A stretch of DNA of 64,000 nucleotides from Ornatilinea apprima (GTDB lineage Bacteria > Chloroflexota > Anaerolineae > Anaerolineales > Anaerolineaceae). Below, piece after piece: positions 51,153 to 59,938 of this stretch (the stretch's first letter is position 1; every line of letters starts with the position of its first letter). A program made the position numbers and the translations under genes. The stretch is taken from positions 1 to 64,000 of the forward strand of contig NZ_LGCL01000025.1 in assembly GCF_001306115.1 (NCBI RefSeq), in the 5' to 3' direction. The notes under the pieces were generated by a model that worked only from the letters and a program-made list of their open reading frames with translations, did no database searches and had not been told where the DNA came from.

Positions 51153-53009
51153 ATGGTAACGGTTACGCGGATCGAAGCGGTCCGCCCTGCCCTGGCAGAT
51201 GAATTCAACCCCGGAGAGTTTATCCCGCGCACCGAAGCCATCGCCGACGCCTACCGCTGGGGAAAAGAGCTGCACGGCGATCAGAAGCGCATGAGCGGCG
51301 AACCTTATTTCGACACGCACTGCGTGTGGGTGGCGGGTTTCATTGATAACCTCGTCCAAAACGAGGCCTGGACGATAGCCGCCCTGCTGCATGACGCCGT
51401 GGAAGACACCGGCGAGAGCCTCGACCAGATCCGCGCCCGATTCCCCGGCATGCTGGGCGAGCAGGTGGCCTACATCGTTGACGGCGTAACCAAACTCAGC
51501 CGCCCGCGGGATGGCCGCTCGCGCGAGATTGAAACCCTGCGCAAAATCGCCATGTTCCGCGATCCCGGCGTCTTTCTCGTCAAACTAGCCGACAAAAGCC
51601 ATAATCTGCTCACCCTCGAGCACATGCCCGAAGGCAAACGAATTGAAAAAGCCACCGAAGCCATCCGCGCCTACGGCAAGCTGGCCGGCATTCTCAACTG
51701 CTACCGCTGGCGGCGCTGGATAGAAGACATGGCCTTCCCCCACGCCTATTGCGACGCCTACAAATTTGTGCGCGAAGCCATCGACTCAGACCTGCGCCTC
51801 GACCTGGAATTTCTCAACACCATGATCGACCAGCTTGCCAAAATTATGGAACGCAGCGGAGTGGAAGGCAACGTCCAGTTATCCGTCAATGGCTATTGGC
51901 AGGCCTGGCAGAAACTGCGCCGCATGGCGCGCGGGCGCAAAACCAGCATGAACTCTTTTGCCGATCTGAACGACCTGGTCAGTTTTCGCATGGTGGTCTC
52001 CAGCAACAACGTGGAAGACTGTTACCTGCTCATGGCCGAGGTCAATCGCTTTTTCGGCCCCTATCTCGACCACAGCCGCTTCGATGATTACATCGCCTGC
52101 CCGCAAAACGGCTACCAGGCCCTGCAAATCACCGCTTACCTGCCAGACCTGGGCGCGATTGAATTTGCCATCGCCACCGAAGAAATGGAAGGCGAGAACA
52201 CCTGGGGCGTTGTCTACGCCCTGCGCAACGGCAAAGATATCAGCCGCTACCGCCCGGTGGAAATTCTCACGCCCACCGGCGGGGCGCGCTTTGTGGAAGA
52301 AGGCTCGTCCGTCCTCGACGCGGTGGCGTCCATTCAACAGGAATTCCTGCTGGACAAGATCAGCGCCGTGGAAGTCAACAACAACCTGGCCATGCTCTCC
52401 GATAAAGTCAAGCCCGGCGACGTGGTCGAGGTCATCACCTCTGGGCCGCGCCTCAAACCCAGCCCCGAATGGCTGAACTTTGCCAACCTCTCCACCGCGC
52501 GCCTGCTGCGCATCATTCTGGCCACCGAAGCCCTGCGCAAATCAGCGGAACACGGCCGCGAGATTCTCAAGCCGGTTCTGGCCGATCACGGCATTTTTGA
52601 CCTGGCCGACGTGCAGTCGCTGGCGCCCGAAAAAGTGGATAACTTGCTCGCCCTGCTGGGCTGCGCCAGCCTGGAAGACCTGTACACCTCGGTTGGTTCT
52701 GGTGCCATTCGCATGGAGGATGTGGACAACAAGCTCTGTCAGACCGATATCAACCGCGATTCGCTGGGTTGGACCACCATCAACCTGCTGGCCGACAAAC
52801 GCAGCCACAAACCCGGCGTGCTGGCCAAGCTGGCCGGGCTGGTATCCAAAGTGGGCGGCAACATTCTGCTCTCGTACAACATCACCACCCCCGACGGCGG
52901 CTTTATGCTGCGTCTGGTGATCCAAAACCTCACCCCCGACTCCAAAACCGAACTGTATCAGTCCTACCAGGATTCCGGCTATGTGTTTAAGTCTTTGGAG
53001 ATTGTTTAG
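51153..53009 (+). CDS. Rel/SpoT-family (p)ppGpp enzyme, hydrolase intact, synthetase doubtful
   Basis: This 618-residue protein has the domain order of long RSH enzymes. The HD hydrolase domain (about 20-180) has the metal/catalytic residues: DTHCVWVAGF, ALLHDAVEDT and LVKLADKSHNLLTL. The synthetase region (about 225-355) keeps DLNDLVSFRMVV and FDDYIACPQNGYQALQITA, but the basic GRxKxxYS loop that binds ATP reads SVNGYWQAWQKLRR, without the usual Arg and Lys. The EVQIRT motif reads EFAIAT. A TGS domain (about 375-435) and a C-terminal ACT domain (about 540-615) follow. It is shorter than typical Rel (about 730). CAGGAGG precedes the ATG. The deaminase gene starts 3 nt after its stop. It likely degrades (p)ppGpp. 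Confidence 0.88.
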   Translation: MVTVTRIEAVRPALADEFNPGEFIPRTEAIADAYRWGKELHGDQKRMSGEPYFDTHCVWVAGFIDNLVQNEAWTIAALLHDAVEDTGESLDQIRARFPGMLGEQVAYIVDGVTKLSRPRDGRSREIETLRKIAMFRDPGVFLVKLADKSHNLLTLEHMPEGKRIEKATEAIRAYGKLAGILNCYRWRRWIEDMAFPHAYCDAYKFVREAIDSDLRLDLEFLNTMIDQLAKIMERSGVEGNVQLSVNGYWQAWQKLRRMARGRKTSMNSFADLNDLVSFRMVVSSNNVEDCYLLMAEVNRFFGPYLDHSRFDDYIACPQNGYQALQITAYLPDLGAIEFAIATEEMEGENTWGVVYALRNGKDISRYRPVEILTPTGGARFVEEGSSVLDAVASIQQEFLLDKISAVEVNNNLAMLSDKVKPGDVVEVITSGPRLKPSPEWLNFANLSTARLLRIILATEALRKSAEHGREILKPVLADHGIFDLADVQSLAPEKVDNLLALLGCASLEDLYTSVGSGAIRMEDVDNKLCQTDINRDSLGWTTINLLADKRSHKPGVLAKLAGLVSKVGGNILLSYNITTPDGGFMLRLVIQNLTPDSKTELYQSYQDSGYVFKSLEIV

Positions 53010-53012
53010 GCC

Positions 53013-53480
53013 ATGCCCCTCACCCCTCAAGACCTGACCTGCCTGCGCGAAGCCATTGCCCTGGCGGCCGCGGCCCGCGCGCACGGCAACCACCCCTTCG
53101 GCGCGCTGCTGGCGCTAAACGGAGACATCCTCGCGCGCGCGGAGAACACCGTCATCACCGGCGCGGACGTAACCCAGCATGCCGAACTCAACCTGGTGCG
53201 CCTGGCGCAGCAGCAGATCCCCCCGGACGTGCTCGCTCAGGCCACGCTCTACACCAGCACCGAACCCTGCCCCATGTGCAGCGGCGCGATCTATTGGGCG
53301 GGAATCCCGCGCGTGGTTTATGCCTGCTCTGAAGAGGCCCTCTACGATCTGAGCGGCGGCGGGCTGGCCCTGCCCTGCCGCGAGGTCTTCGCCCGCGGCG
53401 CGCGTCCGGTGAAAGTGCTGGGTCCCCTGCTCGAAGAAGAAGCCATTCAACCGCACCTGGGCTTCTGGCAGGCCGAATAG
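53013..53480 (+). CDS. Nucleoside/tRNA deaminase (CMP/dCMP deaminase fold)
   Basis: This 155-residue zinc enzyme has the deaminase motifs HAE (56-58, His56 zinc ligand and Glu58 proton shuttle) and PCPMC (85-89, Cys86 and Cys89). The fold and spacing match guanine deaminases and TadA-type tRNA adenosine deaminases. The N-terminal ALAAAARAHGNHPFGALLALNG resembles guanine deaminase-like GuaD more than TadA. It starts 3 nt after the Rel-like stop, so they are translated from one mRNA, which may link purine salvage and alarmone control. Confidence 0.9.
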   Translation: MPLTPQDLTCLREAIALAAAARAHGNHPFGALLALNGDILARAENTVITGADVTQHAELNLVRLAQQQIPPDVLAQATLYTSTEPCPMCSGAIYWAGIPRVVYACSEEALYDLSGGGLALPCREVFARGARPVKVLGPLLEEEAIQPHLGFWQAE

Positions 53481-53489
53481 GCTTCCCGC

Positions 53490-56400
53490 TCACAGCGCCA
53501 GCAGCACCCGGTTTTCCACATTTTTCTTCAGGTAGGTAGCGGCGTCTGCGTCTGGCGGCAGTCGCTCGGCCTGTTCGCGAATCGCTTTCTTGCCCCACTG
53601 CCACACCGCCTGCGCGCGTTCCGCAAAGCCCAATGCCCTCATTGTTTTTCCCAAATGCAAGCACACCCAGCCAGGATGGTCCATTACCTGCAAACCGCCT
53701 GCTTGCAGCTTGTTAAAGGTCAGCCAGGCATCCTCGCACGCCTGCCAGGCCAGTTCCCGCCGCCCCTGTAGCAGAGCGCTGGCCGCCAGCCCGACCTGCG
53801 GCTCCAGCAGCAGGTGGGGCTGGTGAATTTCAAGACGCACCTGTAAAGCCTCTTTGAATACCGACGCGGCCTCAACCGGATTGCCGTGTTCCATTTGCAT
53901 GCGCCCCCAATAGACCAGGGCGCTGGCAAGGTTGGCGGGAATTTCTAAGCGGCGGAACAGCGCCACTGCCCGCTCGGCGCATTCAAACGCCGGGATCAAC
54001 TGCCCGCTTTCGTACAGGCAGAGGGCGTATATCCCCAGCGACACACCCACCCCGCGCCGGAAAGAAATTTGCTCGCGCATTTCCATGGCTCTTTCCAGCA
54101 GCGGAATCGCCGCGCGCGGGCTGCCGCTTTTTCGCTGCAAAAGGGCCAGGCTGTGCAGGCACTGGGCAATTCCACTTTGGCAGCCAATCGATTCAAAAAT
54201 GCGCTGCGCGTTGCGGTAGTCCTCCCAGGCAGAAAGCCATTCTCCGCGTTCAGCCTTCAGCAGCCCCAAATTGTGCAGGCAGAACCCCTCGCCCATGCCA
54301 TCACCCAATTCCTCCAACTGGCGCAAGGCCGTCTCAAAGCGCAGGGCGGCGCTGTCATAATCACCCCAATGCCGGTCAATTCGTCCTTCATGGTACATCT
54401 GCCAGGCCGTTCCCCGCCGGTCGCCAATTGCCTGGTATACCTGCACGCAGGCGCGGCTGTCGTCGCGCGCCAGCTCGTACTGCCCGCTTTGAATCTCCAG
54501 CATGCAGCGGTTTTGATGAGCCCAGCCCAAACCGCGCGGCAAATGTTCATCCCGCGCCAGATCCAGCGCTTCCTTCAAATAGGCGCGGGCCGCGCCAAAT
54601 TGAGCGGTTTCCTGGCAGGCAAACCCCAGACCGTTCAAATCAAAACACTGCAGCAATGCATCCTCCACCTGCCGCGCCAGTGCCAGTGCCTGGTTGAGCA
54701 CCGCAAACCCCAACGAAATCTCACCGGCATACAACTTGGCCATCCCCAGGTGGAATAACCCCCTGGCCTCCATCTCGCGCAGGCCTTTCTCATGCGAAAT
54801 GCTCACCGCCTGTTCAAGATGGCTCGAAGCGCTGCAAAACTGCCCGCGCCGCACTTCAATATCGCCCATTTTTAACAGTATGTCGGCCTGCGTTTCCAAA
54901 TCATCGCGGTTGCCAGCCGCTGACAGCGCGTCCTCCAGCAGACTGCCGGCCAGGTCATACAAACCGCGCACTTCCAGAAACGCAAAGAACACCGTCACCA
55001 GGCGAATGGCTTCCGCGTGAATACCCTGCTGAAAGGCCAGGCGGCAGCTTTCGGCAATGTTGGAAATCTCCAGGTCTAACTTCGCCAGAGAATTGGGCGC
55101 CGCGGAGGCCCAGGCGAGATAATACTCCACCATGCGCTTTACCGCTTCGGCGCCCGGGGCTTTCTGCCGCGCGTAATCAGAAATCGCCTGGTGCATGCGG
55201 TAGCGGTCATCCAGAACCGGCTCCAACAGCCCGCTGTCCACCAGCGCGTCCAGGTCCGCGGTAGAGCAGGCGCACACCGCCAGAGCGGCCTGCTCGCTGA
55301 AGGTGTTTGGCTTGGAGGGAAACAGCGCCAGCCCGTAGAAAACCTGCTGCGCGCCGGGCGGCAGGGCCGCCTCGCTCAGCCCAATCACCGCATGCAGCGA
55401 TTCCGGCTCCCCCAGCGGCAGGCCGGGGTGCGCTTCCAGCGGAGATTGAGAACGCTGCAGCTGATAATATGCCTGTTGCTGGCGCAGAAACTCCAATGCC
55501 TGTTGAATGCGCCGCGGCTGGTCGTGGGCGCTCTGCACCTGCAGGTAAGAACCCATCAGCACCAATGCCAGCGGCAAAGCCCCCACTGAGACGACCAGGT
55601 CCTCAGCCGCCTGTGGATTGGCCGCAAAGGCTGCGGGGGCAAACCACTTCAACAACGCCATTCCGTCTTCCCGGCCAAGCTCCTCAATCCGGAACGCGCG
55701 CGTCCCGGCAAATTCCACCGCCAGGCTGGCGTGCCGCGTGGTCAGCAGGTAAGCGCAGTTGGGGCCGCCCGCCTTTAACCCCAGCGCCGCGTCGATCTGC
55801 CAGGCATCATCAATCACAATCAAGAACCGCCGCAGCCCAATCGCGGCGCGGATCATCGCGGCGCGCTCTTCCAAACCACTGCGGCTGGCCGCCGTATCCG
55901 CCGGGATACCCAGCTCGGCAGCCCAGGCGCCCATCAGCGCCGTCAAGTTGGGGTGCTGCCCTAACCCGGCCCACAAAACACCGTCTGCAAACTCCTTACG
56001 CACCGCCGGGTCATACGCCAGTTCCACCGCCAGAGACGTCTTGCCCGAACCCGGCAGGCCGTGCAGGGCAGCCGCCCTGGCCGCGCGGCGGTCAAAAAGG
56101 CTGCGTTTTAATGTATCAATCAGCTCCTCGCGCCCCAACAGCGGTTGAGCCGCTCGCGACGGGACCATAAACACCTGCGCGCGGCTCGCCGGGCGGAAGT
56201 CCCACAAAGCCGGCCTCCTTTGTGCCTGCTCCGCGGCAGCTTTCTCCTGCCGGCTTTGCAACACACCGGTCAGCATTTCCAGGGCGCGCTGCTGCTCCAG
56301 GTAATAGGTGGCGCGGGAAATATGAAACTGCTCGCACAACCAATCGGGGCTGCGTCCTTTTTGAAACTGCTCGGATAGAATCAGATACGGCCGCCAGCGC

Positions 56401-56654
56401 TTGTCTTCCAGAACCGGCGCGGCAGGCTCAGGTTGCAGCGTCACCAACGCCTCTTGCAGCACCTCACGCAGCGCCAGTCCCCGGCCGGCGCAGGTATCGG
56501 AATATCCGCATTTTTCCTGATGTTGAGAAACCAGTTCTGTTTTCGCCGCCGGATTTTCCCCCAATAATTTCAGCGACGCCCAGTCGCGCAGCGCCTGCCG
56601 GACGCAGACGGGGTCGATTCCCAAATGATCGTTGGTACTCCCCACTCTAAACAC
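53490..56654 (-). CDS. STAND (NB-ARC) ATPase with N-terminal HTH and TPR repeats
   Basis: This 1054-residue protein has an N-terminal region with a helix-turn-helix (about 88-115: SPDWLCEQFHISRATYYLEQQRALEML) and an NB-ARC ATPase (about 170-470). The P-loop is GLPGSGKTSLA (about 198-208), Walker B FLIVIDDAW, and ALPLALVLMGSYL fits the GxP motif. A long array of TPR units follows (about 560-1040), with repeats such as GLGFACQETAQFGAARAYLKEALDLA. Such STAND proteins are ATP-driven switches: in bacteria many are transcription regulators or anti-phage sensors. The HTH points to regulation. A consensus promoter precedes it. It is divergent from the aquaporin-like gene and may control it. No nuclease or other effector is seen. 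Confidence 0.86.
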   Translation of the reverse strand: MFRVGSTNDHLGIDPVCVRQALRDWASLKLLGENPAAKTELVSQHQEKCGYSDTCAGRGLALREVLQEALVTLQPEPAAPVLEDKRWRPYLILSEQFQKGRSPDWLCEQFHISRATYYLEQQRALEMLTGVLQSRQEKAAAEQAQRRPALWDFRPASRAQVFMVPSRAAQPLLGREELIDTLKRSLFDRRAARAAALHGLPGSGKTSLAVELAYDPAVRKEFADGVLWAGLGQHPNLTALMGAWAAELGIPADTAASRSGLEERAAMIRAAIGLRRFLIVIDDAWQIDAALGLKAGGPNCAYLLTTRHASLAVEFAGTRAFRIEELGREDGMALLKWFAPAAFAANPQAAEDLVVSVGALPLALVLMGSYLQVQSAHDQPRRIQQALEFLRQQQAYYQLQRSQSPLEAHPGLPLGEPESLHAVIGLSEAALPPGAQQVFYGLALFPSKPNTFSEQAALAVCACSTADLDALVDSGLLEPVLDDRYRMHQAISDYARQKAPGAEAVKRMVEYYLAWASAAPNSLAKLDLEISNIAESCRLAFQQGIHAEAIRLVTVFFAFLEVRGLYDLAGSLLEDALSAAGNRDDLETQADILLKMGDIEVRRGQFCSASSHLEQAVSISHEKGLREMEARGLFHLGMAKLYAGEISLGFAVLNQALALARQVEDALLQCFDLNGLGFACQETAQFGAARAYLKEALDLARDEHLPRGLGWAHQNRCMLEIQSGQYELARDDSRACVQVYQAIGDRRGTAWQMYHEGRIDRHWGDYDSAALRFETALRQLEELGDGMGEGFCLHNLGLLKAERGEWLSAWEDYRNAQRIFESIGCQSGIAQCLHSLALLQRKSGSPRAAIPLLERAMEMREQISFRRGVGVSLGIYALCLYESGQLIPAFECAERAVALFRRLEIPANLASALVYWGRMQMEHGNPVEAASVFKEALQVRLEIHQPHLLLEPQVGLAASALLQGRRELAWQACEDAWLTFNKLQAGGLQVMDHPGWVCLHLGKTMRALGFAERAQAVWQWGKKAIREQAERLPPDADAATYLKKNVENRVLLAL

Positions 56655-56755
56655 AGGCCGCTCGCTTTTCTACAAAAAACAGATGGGATCGACTGCAAAA
56701 GAAAAATTAGACAAAAATCAGACTTTTCCCGGACAGCCTCCAAGGCGATACGCCT

Positions 56756-56784
56756 ATTATACAAATATCCAATACTGCTCACAA
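56756..56784 (-). promoter_or_regulatory. Promoter of the STAND regulator gene
   Basis: On the minus strand TTGTGA (56784-56779), a 17-bp spacer and TATAAT (56761-56756) lie about 95 bp before the start at 56654. Confidence 0.65.
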
Positions 56785-56941
56785 GCTTGAGCAAACCCAG
56801 GTGACCCAGATGAGCCCCACCAATTTTTCAGTACAGGATTTTGTGAGCCAGGATTCCATCCATTTTATTCTGCCAGTCTTCGTAGCGCGCACGGTTGCAA
56901 AGGTCTAATTCACCACACGTTGAAAGGAGAGATTTGACGAG

Positions 56942-57694
56942 ATGAAACCCAAAGAATTCATCGCAGTCGTCGTAAGCACATTTGTTTTAATCATTCTGGG
57001 CGACGGTGTTGTTGCCAACGTTGGCCTGGCCCCACGCCTGGCCGGCTCTGCCTACAACTGGAATACCATCACCCTCGGCTGGGCCTTCGCGGTTATCGCG
57101 GCCGGGGTCATCGCCGGCGCCGATAACAACCCCGCGGTTACCTTCGCGATGGCCGTTCGCGGCCAGACCCCCTGGTCAAAACTGCTGCCCATCATCCTGG
57201 CCGAGTTCATCGGCGCGTTTCTGGGCGCTGTGGCGGTCTATCTGGTCTACCGCGACGGCCTCATTGCTGCCGGCATGCCCAATGTCTGGTCTACCGGGCC
57301 GGGTTCCGTTTTTGGCAACACCTTCTGGGGTGGAGACAGCAGCGGAGCGCTGGGCAGCTATTCCCTGCTCACCGCCTGCGTGGCTGAGTTCTTCGGCACC
57401 GTCATCCTGATGTGGGGTGTGCTGGCCGTAGGCGATTCCCGCAACGCTTCCATCAGCAATCTGGGACCCTTCATCGTTGGCGGTATCGTTTTGGTGATTG
57501 GTCTCTGTCTCGGCGGCCCAAGCGGATATTCCATCAACCCCGCCCGCGATCTTGGTCCGCGCCTCTTCGGTTTGCTCGCCGGAACCAAAGGTCTGTTTGA
57601 CGGCATCTACTGGCTGCTGCCGCCAGTGCTCATTCCCATGGTGGCTGCCCCCGTGGGTGGTTACCTGTACGATCTGTTCTTTGGCAAAAAATAA
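56942..57694 (+). CDS. Aquaporin/glycerol-facilitator family channel (MIP)
   Basis: This 250-residue, six-helix protein has the two half-repeats of the MIP family. The first pore motif is GADNNPAVTF (NPA at 63-65), where most members have SGxHxNPAVT. The second is SGYSINPARDLGPRL (NPA near 199-201) with the pore Arg. The Asp after the second NPAR matches glycerol facilitators (GlpF type) rather than strict water channels. It likely passes glycerol, water or small uncharged solutes. AAAGGAG precedes the ATG. It stands alone, 287 bp from the divergent STAND regulator; no glycerol kinase is near. Confidence 0.92.
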   Translation: MKPKEFIAVVVSTFVLIILGDGVVANVGLAPRLAGSAYNWNTITLGWAFAVIAAGVIAGADNNPAVTFAMAVRGQTPWSKLLPIILAEFIGAFLGAVAVYLVYRDGLIAAGMPNVWSTGPGSVFGNTFWGGDSSGALGSYSLLTACVAEFFGTVILMWGVLAVGDSRNASISNLGPFIVGGIVLVIGLCLGGPSGYSINPARDLGPRLFGLLAGTKGLFDGIYWLLPPVLIPMVAAPVGGYLYDLFFGKK

Positions 57695-57781
57695 GCAGGG
57701 GGAGTAAGCAGGTTCTGGTTATTCTGGCTTTCATGGGCTCATCTCCGACACGGGTTCAATGATCCGGTCACCCATAAAAGC

Positions 57782-57807
57782 GAGCAGGGCGTCTGAGGGC
57801 GCCCTGC
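57782..57807. terminator. Hairpin between the MIP channel and patatin genes
   Basis: AGCAGGGCG (57782-57790) pairs with CGCCCTGCT (57799-57807); a T-rich tract follows within 25 nt on the plus strand. It serves both converging genes. Confidence 0.75.
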
Positions 57808-57826
57808 TTGTGTTGTTGTTACTTTT

Positions 57827-58648
57827 TTACAATCCTAAATCACTGCATAGTTGAGGCAAAGCCTTCTCGGCGGCAATGCGCCCGGCAATTTCCATTTCGC
57901 GCGAATGTTCAAAATCCCACGCAGAAAACGCCCGCAAATCCGGCTCGATCAGGCAATTGATCTTTTCCCGTTCCGGCAAAATCATACGGCCGCGAATGCT
58001 GTTGGCCGCGATCAAGGTCTGGATGAAGTTGCTGGGCCGCGCTCCGTAGTGATCGGTGATGGTCACATTCACTCCGATGATATAATCCGCGCCCATCTCC
58101 AGCGCCAGCGAAACCGGAAAATTCTCCACCACGCCGCCGTCCACCAGCAACCGGTCGCCAATCTCCACCGGCTTGAACAAGCCCGGCACCGCCGAACTGG
58201 CGCGCACCGCGCGTGCCACCGAACCTTCGTTCAACACCACCCGCTCTCCGGTCACAATATCGCAGGCCACCACCGCCAGCTTGCGCGGCAGCTCTTCAAA
58301 GGTGATCTGCCCGATCTTTTGCTCAATAAACACTTCCATGGGCCGGCTGGTGAACAACCCGCCCGCCCCCCAACGCGCCGGGCGCGCCAGCATCCCCCAG
58401 TCCAGACGGTGAAAAATTTCGCTCATCTCATCCGCCGGCACCCCGGCCGCGTAAGCCGCGCCCACAATCGAACCGGCGCTGTTGCCTGCAACAATGGTGG
58501 GGGTAATTCCTTCCCGCTCTAAAACTTGCAGCACGCCAATATGCGCCGCGCCGCGCGTCGCGCCACCGCTTAACACCAGGGCGACATTTTGCGGCTTTTT
58601 CTTGAATAGCTCTTTTTTTCGCTGATCAAACCATTGAAAGATCTGCAT
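57827..58648 (-). CDS. Patatin-like phospholipase
   Basis: This 273-residue protein has the patatin motifs in order: GGATRGAAHIG (28-38, oxyanion loop and basic residue), GNSAG (55-59, nucleophile Ser57 in GxSxG) and VDGGVVENFP (catalytic Asp near 171). The family hydrolyses acyl esters of membrane lipids. It lacks a signal peptide, so it acts inside the cell; this RssA/YchK-like size is typical. The start at 58648 gives the common N terminus, and removes a 13-residue unconserved extension. It is a single gene. Confidence 0.92.
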   Translation of the reverse strand: MQIFQWFDQRKKELFKKKPQNVALVLSGGATRGAAHIGVLQVLEREGITPTIVAGNSAGSIVGAAYAAGVPADEMSEIFHRLDWGMLARPARWGAGGLFTSRPMEVFIEQKIGQITFEELPRKLAVVACDIVTGERVVLNEGSVARAVRASSAVPGLFKPVEIGDRLLVDGGVVENFPVSLALEMGADYIIGVNVTITDHYGARPSNFIQTLIAANSIRGRMILPEREKINCLIEPDLRAFSAWDFEHSREMEIAGRIAAEKALPQLCSDLGL

Positions 58649-58856
58649 TGTCAGTACATCCTTTTTTCTATGATAGCAGTATGTCAACCTGTAAACGCCT
58701 CAAATGTTTCATATCTATTTACGAAGTTGTTAAGTTAGAGTTGCAGAGCCTTGCGCGTCTTGCTCCGTTGTTTAATCTCGTATATACTCAACAAAGAGCA
58801 GTTACTTCGTATACACGCAATCATTCTGAATCCATTCAGGGGAGAAAGGAGGCCCG

Positions 58857-59516
58857 ATGAAAGTCTCCATTTGGGATATTCTATCCGTTGTTGGCCTGCT
58901 GGCATTAATTGGTCTGGTGCTGGTTTTTGCCCAGATTCTGATTAACCCCAGCAGCGCGTTGAATCCGTTTCCGCCGCCCGAGCTGCCGCCCACCATCGAG
59001 CTGCCCTCCGCCACACCCACGCAACGCAGCCTGCCCCCAACCTGGACGGCCACGGTTAGCGCGTTAATCATGCCCACTCTGGCGCCCTCTTCTACTCCAT
59101 TGCCTACCGCCACACGCTTCACCGTTGCTACCTGGACGCCTTCGCCGACCCCTACACCGCTGGCTACATCGACGCCCACACCCGGTCCCAACCAGGCGCG
59201 GCTGATCTCGCAAAACCCTCCCGATGGCGCGGTGCTTTCACCTGGCCAGGAATTTGACATGGTCTGGAAGGTGGAAAACAACGGCACCAACACCTGGGAT
59301 AAAGATGACTATACCTTCCGCTATTCCAGCGGTCAAGAGATCCATAAATACGACGAGTATGCGCTGCGGGAAGATGTGAGCCCCGGTGAGCGCTACGATT
59401 TTATTGTGGATATGGCTGCTCCCAACGAAAAAGGCAGCTATTCCCTGGCTTGGAAACTGGTGGACGAAGACGGAAAAACCTTTTACACCATGACCTTCTC
59501 CTTCCGTGTTCAATAG
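58857..59516 (+). CDS. Membrane-anchored protein with NBR1-type Ig-like domain
   Basis: This 219-residue protein has one N-terminal membrane helix (about 8-30), a Thr/Pro-rich stalk (about 35-115) and an Ig-like domain (about 117-219), with GAVLSPGQEFDMVWKVENNGTNTW, REDVSPGERYDFIVDMAAP and GSYSLAWKLVDEDGKTFY. The W-containing pattern is that of NBR1-type Ig domains. It is smaller than its relative at 12927-14102 and has no lipobox. AAAGGAGG lies upstream. It may be expressed with gatC downstream (about 95 bp gap), but function is probably separate. Confidence 0.83.
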   Translation: MKVSIWDILSVVGLLALIGLVLVFAQILINPSSALNPFPPPELPPTIELPSATPTQRSLPPTWTATVSALIMPTLAPSSTPLPTATRFTVATWTPSPTPTPLATSTPTPGPNQARLISQNPPDGAVLSPGQEFDMVWKVENNGTNTWDKDDYTFRYSSGQEIHKYDEYALREDVSPGERYDFIVDMAAPNEKGSYSLAWKLVDEDGKTFYTMTFSFRVQ

Positions 59517-59612
59517 GGATTGCTGGTCGAATCGATCTGGCGCGGGGCAAGCCACCCGCGCCAGTTTGTGTTAAAATCCAGCATAGATCAATTCAATCCA
59601 GGAGTTCCACGC

Positions 59613-59933
59613 ATGAAAAATGAAATTTCTCCTGAAGTATTTGAGCGGCTGGTTGAGCTGGCCGCCCTGCGCTTAGACGCCCAGGAATCCGAATACCTGC
59701 GCCAGCAGTTGAATCTGCAACTGGCTGCCATTCACGAGCTGGAATCCATTCCGCTGGATACCGGCCTGCAAATCACCTCACACGGCGTGCCTTACCCGGC
59801 AGAGCTGCGCCAACCCCTGCGTGAAGACCAGTGGCAGCCCTCACCTGCGGTAGAGCGCATCATCGCTCAAGCGCCGCAGTTTGAAGACGGCTACATTATT
59901 GTCCCTGAAATTCCCCACAAAAAGCTGGATTAA
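59613..59933 (+). CDS. gatC: Aspartyl/glutamyl-tRNA amidotransferase subunit C
   Basis: This 106-residue protein matches GatC, the belt subunit that holds GatA to GatB. EVFERLVELAALRLDAQESEYLRQQL at the N terminus is the typical first helix. The C-terminal segment PLREDQWQPSPAVERIIAQAPQFEDGYIIVPEI is the usual extended tail. GGAG lies before the ATG at 59613; the frame is open further upstream but without homology. It is 5 nt upstream of gatA, and gatB follows. The complex converts Glu-tRNA(Gln) or Asp-tRNA(Asn) to the amidated form. Confidence 0.93.
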   Translation: MKNEISPEVFERLVELAALRLDAQESEYLRQQLNLQLAAIHELESIPLDTGLQITSHGVPYPAELRQPLREDQWQPSPAVERIIAQAPQFEDGYIIVPEIPHKKLD

Positions 59934-59938
59934 CCAAC

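Noticed and set aside
53490..56654. Anti-phage STAND (Avs-like) system
   Set aside because: No nuclease, protease or other effector domain is fused or adjacent, and an N-terminal HTH favours transcription control. Kept only as a remote alternative.
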